Source: Mycolicibacterium lacusdiani (GTDB lineage Bacteria > Actinomycetota > Actinomycetes > Mycobacteriales > Mycobacteriaceae). From it: a stretch of DNA of 64,000 bases. Position numbers and translations under genes: made by a program. The notes beneath the pieces were generated by a model. The model was not told where the DNA came from, searched no databases, and saw nothing but the letters and a program-made list of their open reading frames with translations. Where the stretch lies: contig NZ_JAKCFC010000002.1 in NCBI RefSeq assembly GCF_021916785.1, positions 372,001 through 436,000 on the forward strand, in the 5' to 3' direction. Shown here in pieces: positions 44,068-52,334 of this stretch. How positions within the stretch are numbered: the stretch's first letter is position 1; every line of letters starts with the position of its first letter.

Positions 44068-44783
44068 TGACCAACGACTCGGTGTCGGACGACGTCGCGA
44101 CTGACGCGCCCGAGCCGCCGGTGAATGCCGCCCGCCGCCGGCGCGCCTCGCGCGCTGCAGGTCCGGCAAGTCCGGTGCAGGAGTCTCCGACGGCTGCGAC
44201 CGTCGAGACGCCGGCCCCGGTGCGCGTGAAGGTGTCCAGGCCCGTCGCGCCGCCGCCACGCCGTCAGCCGCACCGCGCGTTGGTGACCGCGGTCGGGCTC
44301 GGGGTGTGCGCTTTGGCGGTCGCCGTGCTCGGCGTCCTGACGGTGGTCTTCGGGCTGCAGCAGCGTGAGGCCCAGGCGGCGGTATCCCGCGATCGGCTCT
44401 TCGTCGACACCGCCACCCAGACCGTCGTGAACATGTTCAGCTACGACCAGAACACGATCGACGAAAGCGTGAACCGCTTCGTCAACGGCACCAGCGGTCC
44501 CCTGCGGGACATGCTGAGCCAGGGCGACAACGTCGAAAACCTGAAGGCCATCTTCCGCGACACCAACGCGAGTTCGGAGGCCGTCATCAGCGGCGCCGCA
44601 CTGGAGAAGGTCGACGAGACCGCGAAGAACGCCACGGTGCTGGTGTCGGCGCGGGTGACCGTCACCGACCTCGACGGCGTGAACAAGCCCTCGCAGCCCT
44701 ACCGGTTGCGGATCGTCGTGCACGAGGACGACAACGGGCACATGACGGGCTACGACCTCAAGTACCCCGACGGTGGCAACTGA
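44067..44783 (+). CDS. Mce-associated membrane protein (Rv3493c-like)
   Basis: 238 aa. Disordered basic, Pro/Ala-rich cytoplasmic N-terminus (about 70 residues), one transmembrane helix (ALVTAVGLGVCALAVAVLGV) and a periplasmic NTF2-like domain (FSYDQNTIDESVNRFVNGTSG, RVTVTDLDG). Mce-associated (Mam) proteins stabilise the Mce complex. ATG 44067 overlaps the mce4F stop; its own stop overlaps the next start. Confidence 0.88.
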   Translation: MTNDSVSDDVATDAPEPPVNAARRRRASRAAGPASPVQESPTAATVETPAPVRVKVSRPVAPPPRRQPHRALVTAVGLGVCALAVAVLGVLTVVFGLQQREAQAAVSRDRLFVDTATQTVVNMFSYDQNTIDESVNRFVNGTSGPLRDMLSQGDNVENLKAIFRDTNASSEAVISGAALEKVDETAKNATVLVSARVTVTDLDGVNKPSQPYRLRIVVHEDDNGHMTGYDLKYPDGGN

Positions 44784-45310
44784 TGGGCCGCTGGACCACC
44801 CGCGTGGTGGTGTTGGTCGGCGTGGTGCTGGCGTTCGGTTTCGTCGCGCTCGGTGGCGTCGGCGGCTACCTGGTGTGGACGCGCGCCCAGCTGAACGCCC
44901 AGGAGGCCACCCGCATCGCGCTCGGCCCGTGCGAGGGTGGCATGGCACCGCCGGAGTGTGGGCTTGCCGCCGAACAGATTCCGCTGGTCTTCGGTTACGA
45001 CTTCCAGACCGTCGAGCGCAGCCTCACCGACGCCTACAACCTGCTGACCCCCGACTACCGCAGGGAGTTCGAGGAGCGGGCGAGCCAGGACATCATTCCG
45101 CAGGCCCGTGAGCGCCAGGTGATCTCGCAGGCCAACGTGGTCGGCTCGGGCGTGCTCGAAGCGCGGCGCGATTCGGCCAGCGTGCTGGTGTTCATGAACC
45201 GCACGGTGACCGACAAGTCCAAGCAGCCCGTCTACGACGGGAGCCGGTTGCGCGTCGACTACGAGAAGATCGACGGGCAGTGGAAGATCAAGTTCATCAC
45301 TCCGATCTAG
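44783..45310 (+). CDS. Mce-associated membrane protein (Rv3492c-like)
   Basis: 175 aa, last gene of the mce4 operon. One N-terminal membrane helix ([20 protein letters not shown]), two cysteines (LGPCEGG, PPECGLA) and an NTF2-like periplasmic domain ([18 protein letters not shown]). Start ATG shares a base with the previous stop. The 3' end overlaps the convergent otsA by 14 nt, leaving no room for a terminator between them. Confidence 0.86.
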   Translation: MGRWTTRVVVLVGVVLAFGFVALGGVGGYLVWTRAQLNAQEATRIALGPCEGGMAPPECGLAAEQIPLVFGYDFQTVERSLTDAYNLLTPDYRREFEERASQDIIPQARERQVISQANVVGSGVLEARRDSASVLVFMNRTVTDKSKQPVYDGSRLRVDYEKIDGQWKIKFITPI

Positions 45311-46751
45311 GAGCGTCCTGCTGCGTCGAGGTCAGCGCATCGAGGAATGACCTGGCCCATCGGTCGACGTCGTGCGCGAGGACCTGCCTGCGCAGCGCAC
45401 GCATCCGGCGGCGGCCCTCCTCGGGCGACTGATTGAGTGCAGCCTCGATCGAGTCCTTGACGCCGTCGAGGTGGTGCGGGTTCGTCAGGTAGGCCTGCCG
45501 GAGTTCGGCTGCGGCGCCGGTGAATTCGCTGAGGACCAGTGCACCGCCCAGGTCGCTGCGGCACGCGACGTACTCCTTGGCGACCAGATTCATCCCGTCG
45601 CGCAGCGGGGTCACCAGCATGACGTCGGCAGCCACGAAGAACGCGATCAGTTCGTCGCGTGGGATCGGCTTGTGCAGATAGTGCACGACGGGGTGGCCCA
45701 CTTCGCCGAACTCGCCGTTGACGTGTCCGACCTGGCGCTCGATGTCCTCGCGCATCACCTTGTAGCTCTCGACGCGCTCCCGGCTGGGGGTGGCGAGCTG
45801 GATGAGCACGGTGTCGGTGGGGTCGGCGCGGCCTTCCTCGAGGAGTTCGGAGAACGCCTCGAGCCGGACGTCGATGCCCTTGGTGTAGTCGAGCCGGTCG
45901 ACGCCGAGCAACACCTTGCGCGGGTTGCCGAGTTCGGCTCGGATCTCCCGGGCACGCTGCCGGACCCGTCGGTCGCGGGCCTTGCCGTCGAGGTCGGTGG
46001 AGTCGATCGAGATGGGGAAGGCTCCGACCTTCACGGTGCGGAAGCCGACCTGCACCTCGCCGAGCCGCGACCGCACGCCCACCGTCGCGCGCGAGGTGTT
46101 GGCGCCGACGAGCCGGCGGGCCAGGTAGAGGAAGTTCTGTGCGCCGCCGGGCAGGTGGAACCCGACCAGGTCGGCGCCGAGCAAGCCTTCGATGATCTCG
46201 GTCCGCCACGGCATCTGCATGAACAGTTCGATCGGCGGGAACGGGATGTGCAGGAAGAAGCCGATCGTGAGATCGGGCCTCAGCATGCGCAGCATCTTCG
46301 GCACCAGCTGCAGCTGGTAGTCCTGCACCCACACCGTCGCGCCCTCGGCAGCCGAACGGGCGGTGGCCTCGGCGAAGCGGCGGTTGACCTCGACGTAGCG
46401 GTCCCACCACTTGCGGTGGTAGATCGGCTTGACGATGACGTCGTGGTACAGCGGCCACAGCGTGGCGTTGGAGAAGCCTTCGTAGTACTTCTCGACGTCG
46501 TCGGCCGACAGGACGACCGGCCGCATCGTCAGGCCGTCCTCGACGACCGGTTCGTCGTCGCCGTCGGTGATGCCCGGCCAGCCGATCCAGGCGCCGTGGC
46601 GGCTACGCAGGATCGGCTCCAGCGCGGTGACCAGGCCACCGGGACTGCGCTTGATGGTCGTGGTGCCGTCGGGCAACCGCTCCATGTCGATGGGCAGCCG
46701 GTTGGCCACCACGAGGAAGTCGGCGTCTCCCCGTTCAGCCGACTCCACCAC
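45297..46751 (-). CDS. otsA: OtsA, trehalose-6-phosphate synthase
   Basis: 484 aa GT20 enzyme joining UDP(ADP)-glucose and glucose-6-phosphate. Seen: N-terminal [14 protein letters not shown], the [11 protein letters not shown] loop, [40 protein letters not shown] and the C-terminal [13 protein letters not shown] nucleotide-sugar motif. The GTG at 46751 shares one base with the stop of the 55-codon gene upstream (TAGTG), which fixes this start; it matches the short N-terminus of mycobacterial OtsA. The mce4-otsA junction matches Rv3492c-Rv3490. Confidence 0.94.
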   Translation of the reverse strand: MVESAERGDADFLVVANRLPIDMERLPDGTTTIKRSPGGLVTALEPILRSRHGAWIGWPGITDGDDEPVVEDGLTMRPVVLSADDVEKYYEGFSNATLWPLYHDVIVKPIYHRKWWDRYVEVNRRFAEATARSAAEGATVWVQDYQLQLVPKMLRMLRPDLTIGFFLHIPFPPIELFMQMPWRTEIIEGLLGADLVGFHLPGGAQNFLYLARRLVGANTSRATVGVRSRLGEVQVGFRTVKVGAFPISIDSTDLDGKARDRRVRQRAREIRAELGNPRKVLLGVDRLDYTKGIDVRLEAFSELLEEGRADPTDTVLIQLATPSRERVESYKVMREDIERQVGHVNGEFGEVGHPVVHYLHKPIPRDELIAFFVAADVMLVTPLRDGMNLVAKEYVACRSDLGGALVLSEFTGAAAELRQAYLTNPHHLDGVKDSIEAALNQSPEEGRRRMRALRRQVLAHDVDRWARSFLDALTSTQQDAPRSE

Positions 46752-46918
46752 TATGCGTCGAGCTTCGCCGGCCCGATGCCCAGCATCGACAGGAACACCC
46801 GGCACTCGTCGGCATCGGTGGCGTAAGCGGCCACCACCTTGCGTGCCTGACGTGCCGTGCTGTCGGCTAGTGGTTCGACGTCTTCGACGATGTCCGCTGG
46901 ATCTGGGGTCGCTGCCAT
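46751..46918 (-). CDS. Small 55-aa protein coupled to otsA (Rv3489-like)
   Basis: Begins [20 protein letters not shown] and continues [20 protein letters not shown] to [15 protein letters not shown]. Acidic N-terminus, one predicted helix with basic face, single cysteine. TAG 46751-46753 overlaps the GTG of otsA, so the two are translated together. A protein of nearly equal size precedes otsA in M. tuberculosis. It may be a small regulator or subunit of OtsA; no function is known. Confidence 0.75.
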   Translation of the reverse strand: MAATPDPADIVEDVEPLADSTARQARKVVAAYATDADECRVFLSMLGIGPAKLDA

Positions 46919-46930
46919 GACTCGACTCTA

Positions 46931-46954
46931 GGCGACTCGGCGGGCCGAGTCGCC
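46931..46954 (-). terminator. Hairpin downstream of the first Ibp1-like gene
   Basis: A perfect 10-bp stem GGCGACTCGG / CCGAGTCGCC with a 4-nt loop, 15 nt after the stop of the gene ending at 46970 and just before the otsA operon start. No U tract. Confidence 0.65.
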
Positions 46955-46969
46955 CAGAGGCGGGTCAGA

Positions 46970-47329
46970 TCAGGAGAAGCCGGTGACCGTGGGGCTGCTG
47001 CCGACCGAGGACTGCGGCGGCACGTACTGCGGGGCGTCCTCGGCGAGGCCGATGCACTGACCGCTGTTGCGGCCGGTGCAGGGGATGCCGTCGATGGACG
47101 CGATGTCCGGGTTGCCCGGGATGGCGCTGAACGGCGAGCTGGGCACCGTGTGCGGGATGCAGACGCCGGTGAACTGATCCGGCTCCTCGCCGCCGCCGCA
47201 CTGCGCGACCGGGGCGGCCGGTGCGGCCGAGGGTCCGGCGAACACGGCGACCGCGGGCGCCGCGGCGACGGCGAGCGCGAACCCGCCCGCAAGGATGAGT
47301 CGTCTGGCTGAGACATGCAGGATCGCCAT
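46970..47329 (-). CDS. Secreted Ibp1-like protein, copy 1
   Basis: 119 aa. Signal peptide (ARRLILAGGFALAVAAAPAVAVFAG), then a short mature part with four cysteines: QCGGGEEPDQFTGVCIPHTVP and GIPCTGRNSGQCIGL, ending VGSSPTVTGFS. This is the small mycobacterial family annotated as intersectin-EH-binding protein Ibp1; the biological role is unclear. ATG 47329 after GAAAG. Paralogue of the next gene upstream. Confidence 0.8.
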   Translation of the reverse strand: MAILHVSARRLILAGGFALAVAAAPAVAVFAGPSAAPAAPVAQCGGGEEPDQFTGVCIPHTVPSSPFSAIPGNPDIASIDGIPCTGRNSGQCIGLAEDAPQYVPPQSSVGSSPTVTGFS

Positions 47330-47490
47330 CGTCACGCTTTCTCTAAGAATTGACCGTGTCGTCGAGGTGAGTCTATGGAAGCTGCCAGGAATCTGCACGA
47401 GTTCCACTAGTTCCCTGGGAGAGCGTCGCACGTTCGAGCGGTCGGCGTGACGATGGCGGGGCAAGGGGTACGGGAGGGAACCCCCGTCGG

Positions 47491-47853
47491 CTAGGGGCTC
47501 GAGCTGACGCTCGAGCGCGGCACGGCCATCGGACCCTGCGCCTCCTGCTCCTCGCCGAGGCCGATGCACTGGCCGGAATTGCCTCCCGTGCAGGGGATTC
47601 CGTCGACCGACGGGAGACCGCCCGGCGAAGTGGTCTGGAACTCGGGGGAATTCGGCACCAGGTCCGGCGTGCAGGTGTTGGTGAAGGTGTCCTCGGTCTC
47701 GCCGCCCGGGCATGCCGTCACGGTCGGTCCGGTGATCGCGGGTGCGGCGACCGCCAAGAAGGCCGGAGCCGCGGCGATCGCGAGTGCGAAGCCTCCGGCG
47801 AGGACCAGTCGCTGCGGTGTGCTCGTGCGGGGAGCGAAGATGTTCTGGGCCAT
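47491..47853 (-). CDS. Secreted Ibp1-like protein, copy 2
   Basis: 120 aa paralogue of the gene at 46970-47329: signal peptide (RLVLAGGFALAIAAAPAFLAVAAP), ACPGGETEDTFTNTCTPDLVP, GIPCTGGNSGQCIGLGEEQ and a C-terminal SSVSSSP. The bases around the start (AGAAAGCGTGACGATGGC) are the same in both copies, showing a tandem duplication that includes the translation start region. ATG 47853; an in-frame GTG at 47859 is less likely. Confidence 0.8.
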   Translation of the reverse strand: MAQNIFAPRTSTPQRLVLAGGFALAIAAAPAFLAVAAPAITGPTVTACPGGETEDTFTNTCTPDLVPNSPEFQTTSPGGLPSVDGIPCTGGNSGQCIGLGEEQEAQGPMAVPRSSVSSSP

Positions 47854-48052
47854 CGTCACGCTTTCTATCGTCGTTCGGAAACGCGGCGGGGGGCCGATTC
47901 CGTTGGCGAGAATACGCTGATCACGCCGCTTCCATCGGTCGAAGTCGGCAGAAAGTGGTGCGGCGGTACCAAATCTGTGAGGGGTCTGCGAGACGCCTGT
48001 GGCATCGCTGCCGAGTCGCTGCTATGCAGCCTCGTGGCGCCGTGGTTCGATG

Positions 48053-48066
48053 TAGAACGTGTTCCA
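48053..48066. promoter_or_regulatory. KstR operator of the SDR at 48088
   Basis: TAGAACGTGTTCCA, complete match to TnnAACnnGTTnnA, 21 bp before the ATG at 48088. Confidence 0.82.
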
Positions 48067-48087
48067 GTTCTGGGGCGACGGACTCGG

Positions 48088-48948
48088 ATGAGTGAGATTC
48101 AAGCGGAGGCAATGGTGCAACTCTCGTTGGTGGATCGGACCTACCTCGTCACCGGTGGTGGCAGCGGCATCGGCAAGGGTGTCGCGGCAGCCATCGTGGC
48201 GGCGGGCGGCAACGCAATGCTGGTCGGGCGCAACGCCGACAAGCTCGCCGCGGCGGCCGAGGAGATCGGCGCGGGCGACGGGGCCGGCCGCGTGCGCTAC
48301 GAGCCCGCCGACGTGACCAACGAGGACGAGGTGGCTCACGTCGTGGACGCCACGACCGCGTGGCACGGTCGGCTGCACGGCGTCGTGCACAGTGCGGGTG
48401 GATCGTTGACGATCGGGCCCATCACCCAGGTCGACTCCGAGGGTTGGCGGCAGACCGTCGACCTCAACGTCAACGGCACGATGTACGTCCTCAAGCACAG
48501 CGCCCGGGAGATGGTGCGCGGGGGCGGCGGGTCGTTCGTCGGCATCTCGTCGATCGCCTCGAGCAACACCCACCGCTGGTTCGCGTCCTACGGGCCGAGC
48601 AAGGCGGCACTGGATCACCTGATGATGCTCGCCGCCGACGAACTCGGCGCGTCATGGGTCCGGGTCAACGGCATCCGGCCGGGCCTGATCCGCACGGACA
48701 TGGTTGCGCCCATTCTGGATTCACCGGACATCAGCGCCGACTACGCGAGCTGCACGCCGCTGCCACGCCCGGGTGAGGTGACCGACATCGCCAATGCTGC
48801 GCTGTTCCTCCTCAGCGATGCTGCCGAGTGGATCACCGGCCAGATCATCAACGTCGACGGCGGGCACGGTCTGCGTCGCGGCCCGGACATGTCGTCGATG
48901 CTCGAACCCGTCTTCGGCGCCGACGGCCTGCGCGGGGTGGTGTCCTAG
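48088..48948 (+). CDS. KstR-controlled short-chain dehydrogenase/reductase
   Basis: 286 aa classical SDR: VTGGGSGIGKGVAAAIVAAGG, HSAGG at about 100, Ser in ISSIASS and YGPSKAAL, and the INVDGGHGLRRG end typical of 3-oxoacyl-reductase-like members. ATG 48088 is the first start after the operator; ATG 48112 has GGAGG only 2 nt before it. The KstR site implies a role in sterol degradation, probably a hydroxysteroid or hydroxyacyl-CoA oxidation. Its stop overlaps the convergent gene by 4 nt. Confidence 0.85.
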   Translation: MSEIQAEAMVQLSLVDRTYLVTGGGSGIGKGVAAAIVAAGGNAMLVGRNADKLAAAAEEIGAGDGAGRVRYEPADVTNEDEVAHVVDATTAWHGRLHGVVHSAGGSLTIGPITQVDSEGWRQTVDLNVNGTMYVLKHSAREMVRGGGGSFVGISSIASSNTHRWFASYGPSKAALDHLMMLAADELGASWVRVNGIRPGLIRTDMVAPILDSPDISADYASCTPLPRPGEVTDIANAALFLLSDAAEWITGQIINVDGGHGLRRGPDMSSMLEPVFGADGLRGVVS

Positions 48949-49829
48949 CGGACCGGTCCGTTGCCGCCCGCCTCCCACGAGGCCAAGGCGCCCACCGCGG
49001 ACCAGTCCAGTGCGCCTCCGCCGGTGGCCAGCAGCGTCAGGAACCGGTCGCGCAGGAGGCTCGCGACCGGAAGCGGAACGCGTAGTTCCTCACCGGCCTC
49101 GAGCACCAGGCGAATGTCCTTGAGGCCGAGCGTCGCAGCGAACCCGGCGGGCTCGAACTCCTCGCGCGCCACCAGCCCGCCGTACGTCCGGTACACCGGT
49201 GCGCCGAACAGCGTCGAGGTCAGGATCTCGAGGTACTGCTCCTTGTCGACACCGGCCTTGGCGACCAGTGCCATTGCCTCGCCCAGAGTTTCGATGACCG
49301 ACGCGATCAGGAAGTTGCCGGACAGCTTGACCAGGTTGGCGGCCTTGGGCTCGGACCCGACCACGAAGGTGCGCTGACCGACGGCACCGAGGATCGGCTC
49401 AATGGTCTGCAACACCTCTGCTTCGGCGGCGGCCACCACGAACAGCTTCGCGGCGCGGGCGGCCTCGGGCCTGCCGAACACGGGCGCGGCGGCCAGGTGC
49501 TGCCCGGCCTCGGCGTGCGCGGCGGTGAGGCGTTCGGCCAGACCGACGCTGATGGTCGAGCACGACACGTGCACGGCTGACGGCGGCAGAGCCGCGAGGA
49601 TGCCGTCGGCGCCGAAGGTGACGGCCTCGACGGCGTGGTCGTCGGCGAGCATCGACACGACCACGTCACCTCCGCAGGCCTCGGCGACGGTGCGGGCCGG
49701 GTGCGCTCCCTCGAGCGCCTCCGCCTTGTCGTAGGAGCGGTTGTATGCGGTGACCGTGTGTCCCGCGGCGATCAGGTTGGCGGCCATGGCCGCGCCCATG
49801 TTGCCCAGTCCGACGAATCCGATGTCCAT
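48945..49829 (-). CDS. 3-hydroxyisobutyrate-dehydrogenase-family oxidoreductase
   Basis: 294 aa. N-terminal Rossmann motif GFVGLGNMGAAMAANLIAAG, the substrate motif with CSTISVGLAERL, the APVFGRPEAAR segment, and the lysine in NLVKLSGNFLIAS expected as catalytic residue in beta-hydroxyacid dehydrogenases. C-terminal all-helical domain (GLKDIRLVLEAGEELRVPLP). Substrate not predictable. ATG 49829; a longer start at 49844 is in frame. Confidence 0.85.
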   Translation of the reverse strand: MDIGFVGLGNMGAAMAANLIAAGHTVTAYNRSYDKAEALEGAHPARTVAEACGGDVVVSMLADDHAVEAVTFGADGILAALPPSAVHVSCSTISVGLAERLTAAHAEAGQHLAAAPVFGRPEAARAAKLFVVAAAEAEVLQTIEPILGAVGQRTFVVGSEPKAANLVKLSGNFLIASVIETLGEAMALVAKAGVDKEQYLEILTSTLFGAPVYRTYGGLVAREEFEPAGFAATLGLKDIRLVLEAGEELRVPLPVASLLRDRFLTLLATGGGALDWSAVGALASWEAGGNGPVR

Positions 49830-49875
49830 GTTCTCCACTATCACCGCGGGGTGTGGAGAATGCCCGTCGAGCCGG

Positions 49876-50202
49876 TTAGCGGTTCGGGTTCGCCTGCGGG
49901 CAGTAGCCCTGCACGGCGAGGCTGCCGAACGTGCTGATGTCGTCGACCGACTTCCACTCGGTGGCGGTCTGGATGTGCCGCAGCGCCGCCTCGACCGAGC
50001 CGCCGTTGACCAGCACGTTGCACGTCGATTGGGCGAGGTCGATGGCCTCGCTGGACGGGATCTGCAGCCGCGCGTCGCGAACGGCCTTGGCGAAGACCTT
50101 GTCCACCTGCGCGTCGGCGGGATCAGCGGACGCGGGCGCCGCCAGGGATGCAGCGGTACCGGCGGCGATCAGAAGTGCCGCGGCGACGTGGCCGAACCTC
50201 AT
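49876..50202 (-). CDS. Secreted DUF732 protein
   Basis: 108 aa: signal peptide (VAAALLIAAGTAASLAAPASA), then the DUF732 helical domain with two cysteines (AQSTCNVLVNGGS and GYCPQ). A common mycobacterial exported family of unknown role. ATG 50202 is chosen for its clean signal sequence; an upstream in-frame start at 50241 would add 13 basic residues. Confidence 0.8.
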   Translation of the reverse strand: MRFGHVAAALLIAAGTAASLAAPASADPADAQVDKVFAKAVRDARLQIPSSEAIDLAQSTCNVLVNGGSVEAALRHIQTATEWKSVDDISTFGSLAVQGYCPQANPNR

Positions 50203-50289
50203 GCGTCTTGCCCTCCTCAGCGATGAACCGTGCGGGTCCACCGTACGTCAGCAAACCTCGAAGGGTGTATCGGCCGTGGCCGACGACTG

Positions 50290-50763
50290 TTACGTCTGGG
50301 ACTGGGCGGCCTGGTGGACGGCGTTGACGATGCCTTGATAGCCGGTGCATCGACAGAAGTTGCCCGAGAGCCCTTCGCGGATCTCGTCGTCGGTCGGCTG
50401 TGGGTTGTCGCGCAGCAACGCCGTGATCGACGTGACGAACCCTGGTGTGCAGAAACCGCACTGCAGACCGTGACACGCCCGCATCGCCGCCTGTACCGGT
50501 GACAGCTCGCCGTCGGGCGATGCGATGCCCTCGACCGTGGTCACCTCCTGGCCGTCGACCTGGACGGCGAAGATCAGGCACGACCGCACCGCCTGGCCGT
50601 CGAGGAGCACCGTGCACGCACCGCATGCCCCGTGCTCGCAGCCGAGATGGGTGCCGGTCAGCCCGCACTTCTCGCGCAGGAAGTCCGCGAGCGTGAGCCG
50701 CGGCTCGACGACGCCGCCGTGCGGGGTGCCGTTGACCGTCATGTGGACGTCAGTCTCGTGCAT
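50290..50763 (-). CDS. Molybdenum hydroxylase small subunit (2 x [2Fe-2S])
   Basis: 157 aa, xanthine-dehydrogenase/CoxS-type. Plant-ferredoxin cluster CEHGACGACTVLLDGQAVRSC and the second helical [2Fe-2S] site CGFCTPGF with CRCTGY. Passes electrons from the molybdenum centre to FAD. Last gene of the operon; its start overlaps the medium subunit stop by 14 nt. Confidence 0.9.
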   Translation of the reverse strand: MHETDVHMTVNGTPHGGVVEPRLTLADFLREKCGLTGTHLGCEHGACGACTVLLDGQAVRSCLIFAVQVDGQEVTTVEGIASPDGELSPVQAAMRACHGLQCGFCTPGFVTSITALLRDNPQPTDDEIREGLSGNFCRCTGYQGIVNAVHQAAQSQT

Positions 50764-51631
50764 CGAGTGCCTCCGTGGTCGCATCCGTCCATGCCCGCGC
50801 GACCATCGCCGCACCCACCCGCGTGCGGTAGGACGCGGAGCCCTGTAGATCGCTGGGGACGTCGGTCAGACCGGACATCGCCAGCGCGCCGATCTCCTCG
50901 GCGCTGATCTCGGCGACCGGCCGCCCGGTGACCGCGTCCTCGGCAGGGGTGGCGCGCTTGGGCGTCGATCCCAGCCCCAGCAGGCCGATGCCGCAGCGCG
51001 TCACGCGGTCATCGCCGTCGAGTGCGACGGCCACCGTGGCACCGGCGATGGCGAAGTCGCCGTGCCTGCGGGCGAATTCGTGAACCGCGAAACCGGTGCG
51101 GCCCGACCACACGGGGAAGCGCACGGAGCGCAGGATCTCGTCGGGTTCCAGGGAGTTCTCCCACAAGCCGGTGAAGAAGTCGGCCGCCGGGATCTGCCGG
51201 TCGCCGCGCGATGACGCGGCGTCGATCGTCGCACCGAGCGTCAACGCAACGGCGGCGTACTCCGCCGCGGGATCGGCGTGGGCGACCGCGCCGCCGAGAG
51301 TGCCCCTGGTCCGGATTTGAAAGTGGCCGATGTGCGGGGTCACCGCGGTGAGCAGCGGCACGGAGTCGGCAACCTCGTCGTCGAGGCCCACCAGCGCGTG
51401 CGGGGTGGCAGCGCCGATCACCACCTCGCCGTCGACGAGGTCGATGCCGCACAACTCGTCGATGCGCGAGATGTCGATCAAGTTCTCGAAGTGGGTGAGC
51501 CGCATCGCCAGCATCGGCACCAGGCTCTGTCCGCCGGCCAGGATCTTGGCGTCGTCGCCGAACTCGGCGAGCAAGTCCACTGCCTCCTTCACCGAGCCGG
51601 GCCGGTGATACGCGAACGGCGCGGCCTTCAC
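50750..51631 (-). CDS. Molybdenum hydroxylase FAD-binding medium subunit (CoxM-like)
   Basis: 293 aa. FAD pyrophosphate-binding AGGQSLVPMLAMRL (about 32-45) and TRGTLGGAVAHADPAAEY (about 108-125), then the CoxM C-terminal domain. ATG 51631 overlaps the CoxG-like stop (ATGA). Electron transfer from the Fe-S subunit to FAD and then an acceptor. Confidence 0.9.
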   Translation of the reverse strand: MKAAPFAYHRPGSVKEAVDLLAEFGDDAKILAGGQSLVPMLAMRLTHFENLIDISRIDELCGIDLVDGEVVIGAATPHALVGLDDEVADSVPLLTAVTPHIGHFQIRTRGTLGGAVAHADPAAEYAAVALTLGATIDAASSRGDRQIPAADFFTGLWENSLEPDEILRSVRFPVWSGRTGFAVHEFARRHGDFAIAGATVAVALDGDDRVTRCGIGLLGLGSTPKRATPAEDAVTGRPVAEISAEEIGALAMSGLTDVPSDLQGSASYRTRVGAAMVARAWTDATTEALDARD

Positions 51632-52332
51632 GAGACGAGCCGGGATAGTGCCGCGATGAGTTCGTCGGCCTTGATCGCGGCCGGGTGCGCGGGCTTCCTG
51701 CGCCGACCGAACAGGAAGCCGAGCGCGGCGCCCGCGGCGAGGCCCGCGACCACGGGGGCGGCCCGCTTGGCGACGGGGAGGGCGACGACCTTGAGCAGGT
51801 CGACCGAATCGGCACCGGGCTGGGCCGCTGCCACCGCGGCCTCGGCCGTGGGCGCGGTGGTCGTCGTGCCCGCGGCGGCCCCGGGGGTGGCGCCCAGCAG
51901 TTCCGCCTCGAGGCTGCGGGCGAACTGGCCGATCAGGTTGGAGGACACGTCGGCGAGCACGCCGCGGCCGAATTGGGCGGCCTTGCCCGAGATCGCGAGG
52001 TCGGTGCTGATCACCACGTGGGTGGCGTCGCCTTGGTCCTCGAGCTGCGCGGTGATGGTGGCCGCGGCGGTGCCGCTGCCGCGCGTCTCCTTGCCCTCGG
52101 CGCGCAGCACGATGCGCCGCGCGGCCTCGTCCTTCTCCTTGTAGGAGGCGACGCCCTTGTAGGAGACGGTGATCGGGCCGACCTTCACCTTCACCGCGCC
52201 GGTGAAGTCGTCACCGTCGACCGACAGCAGGGTCGCCCCGGGCAGGCACGGTGCGACGCGTTCCACGTCGGTCAGGACGTCCCACGTCTTCGCGGCGGGT
52301 ACCGCGACCCGGAATTCGTTGTTGAGTTCCAC
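51628..52332 (-). CDS. CoxG/SRPBCC-family maturation or anchoring protein
   Basis: 234 aa. N-terminal SRPBCC (START-like) domain with FRVAVPAAKTWDVLTDVERVAPCLPGA and GKAAQFGRGVLADVSSNLIGQFA. C-terminal Ala-rich linker and a hydrophobic segment (VVAGLAAGAALGFLFGRRRK) that may anchor it to the membrane. CoxG in Oligotropha is linked to membrane recruitment of CO dehydrogenase. GTG 52332 lies 2 nt after the large-subunit stop. Confidence 0.85.
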   Translation of the reverse strand: MELNNEFRVAVPAAKTWDVLTDVERVAPCLPGATLLSVDGDDFTGAVKVKVGPITVSYKGVASYKEKDEAARRIVLRAEGKETRGSGTAAATITAQLEDQGDATHVVISTDLAISGKAAQFGRGVLADVSSNLIGQFARSLEAELLGATPGAAAGTTTTAPTAEAAVAAAQPGADSVDLLKVVALPVAKRAAPVVAGLAAGAALGFLFGRRRKPAHPAAIKADELIAALSRLVS

Positions 52333-52334
52333 GG

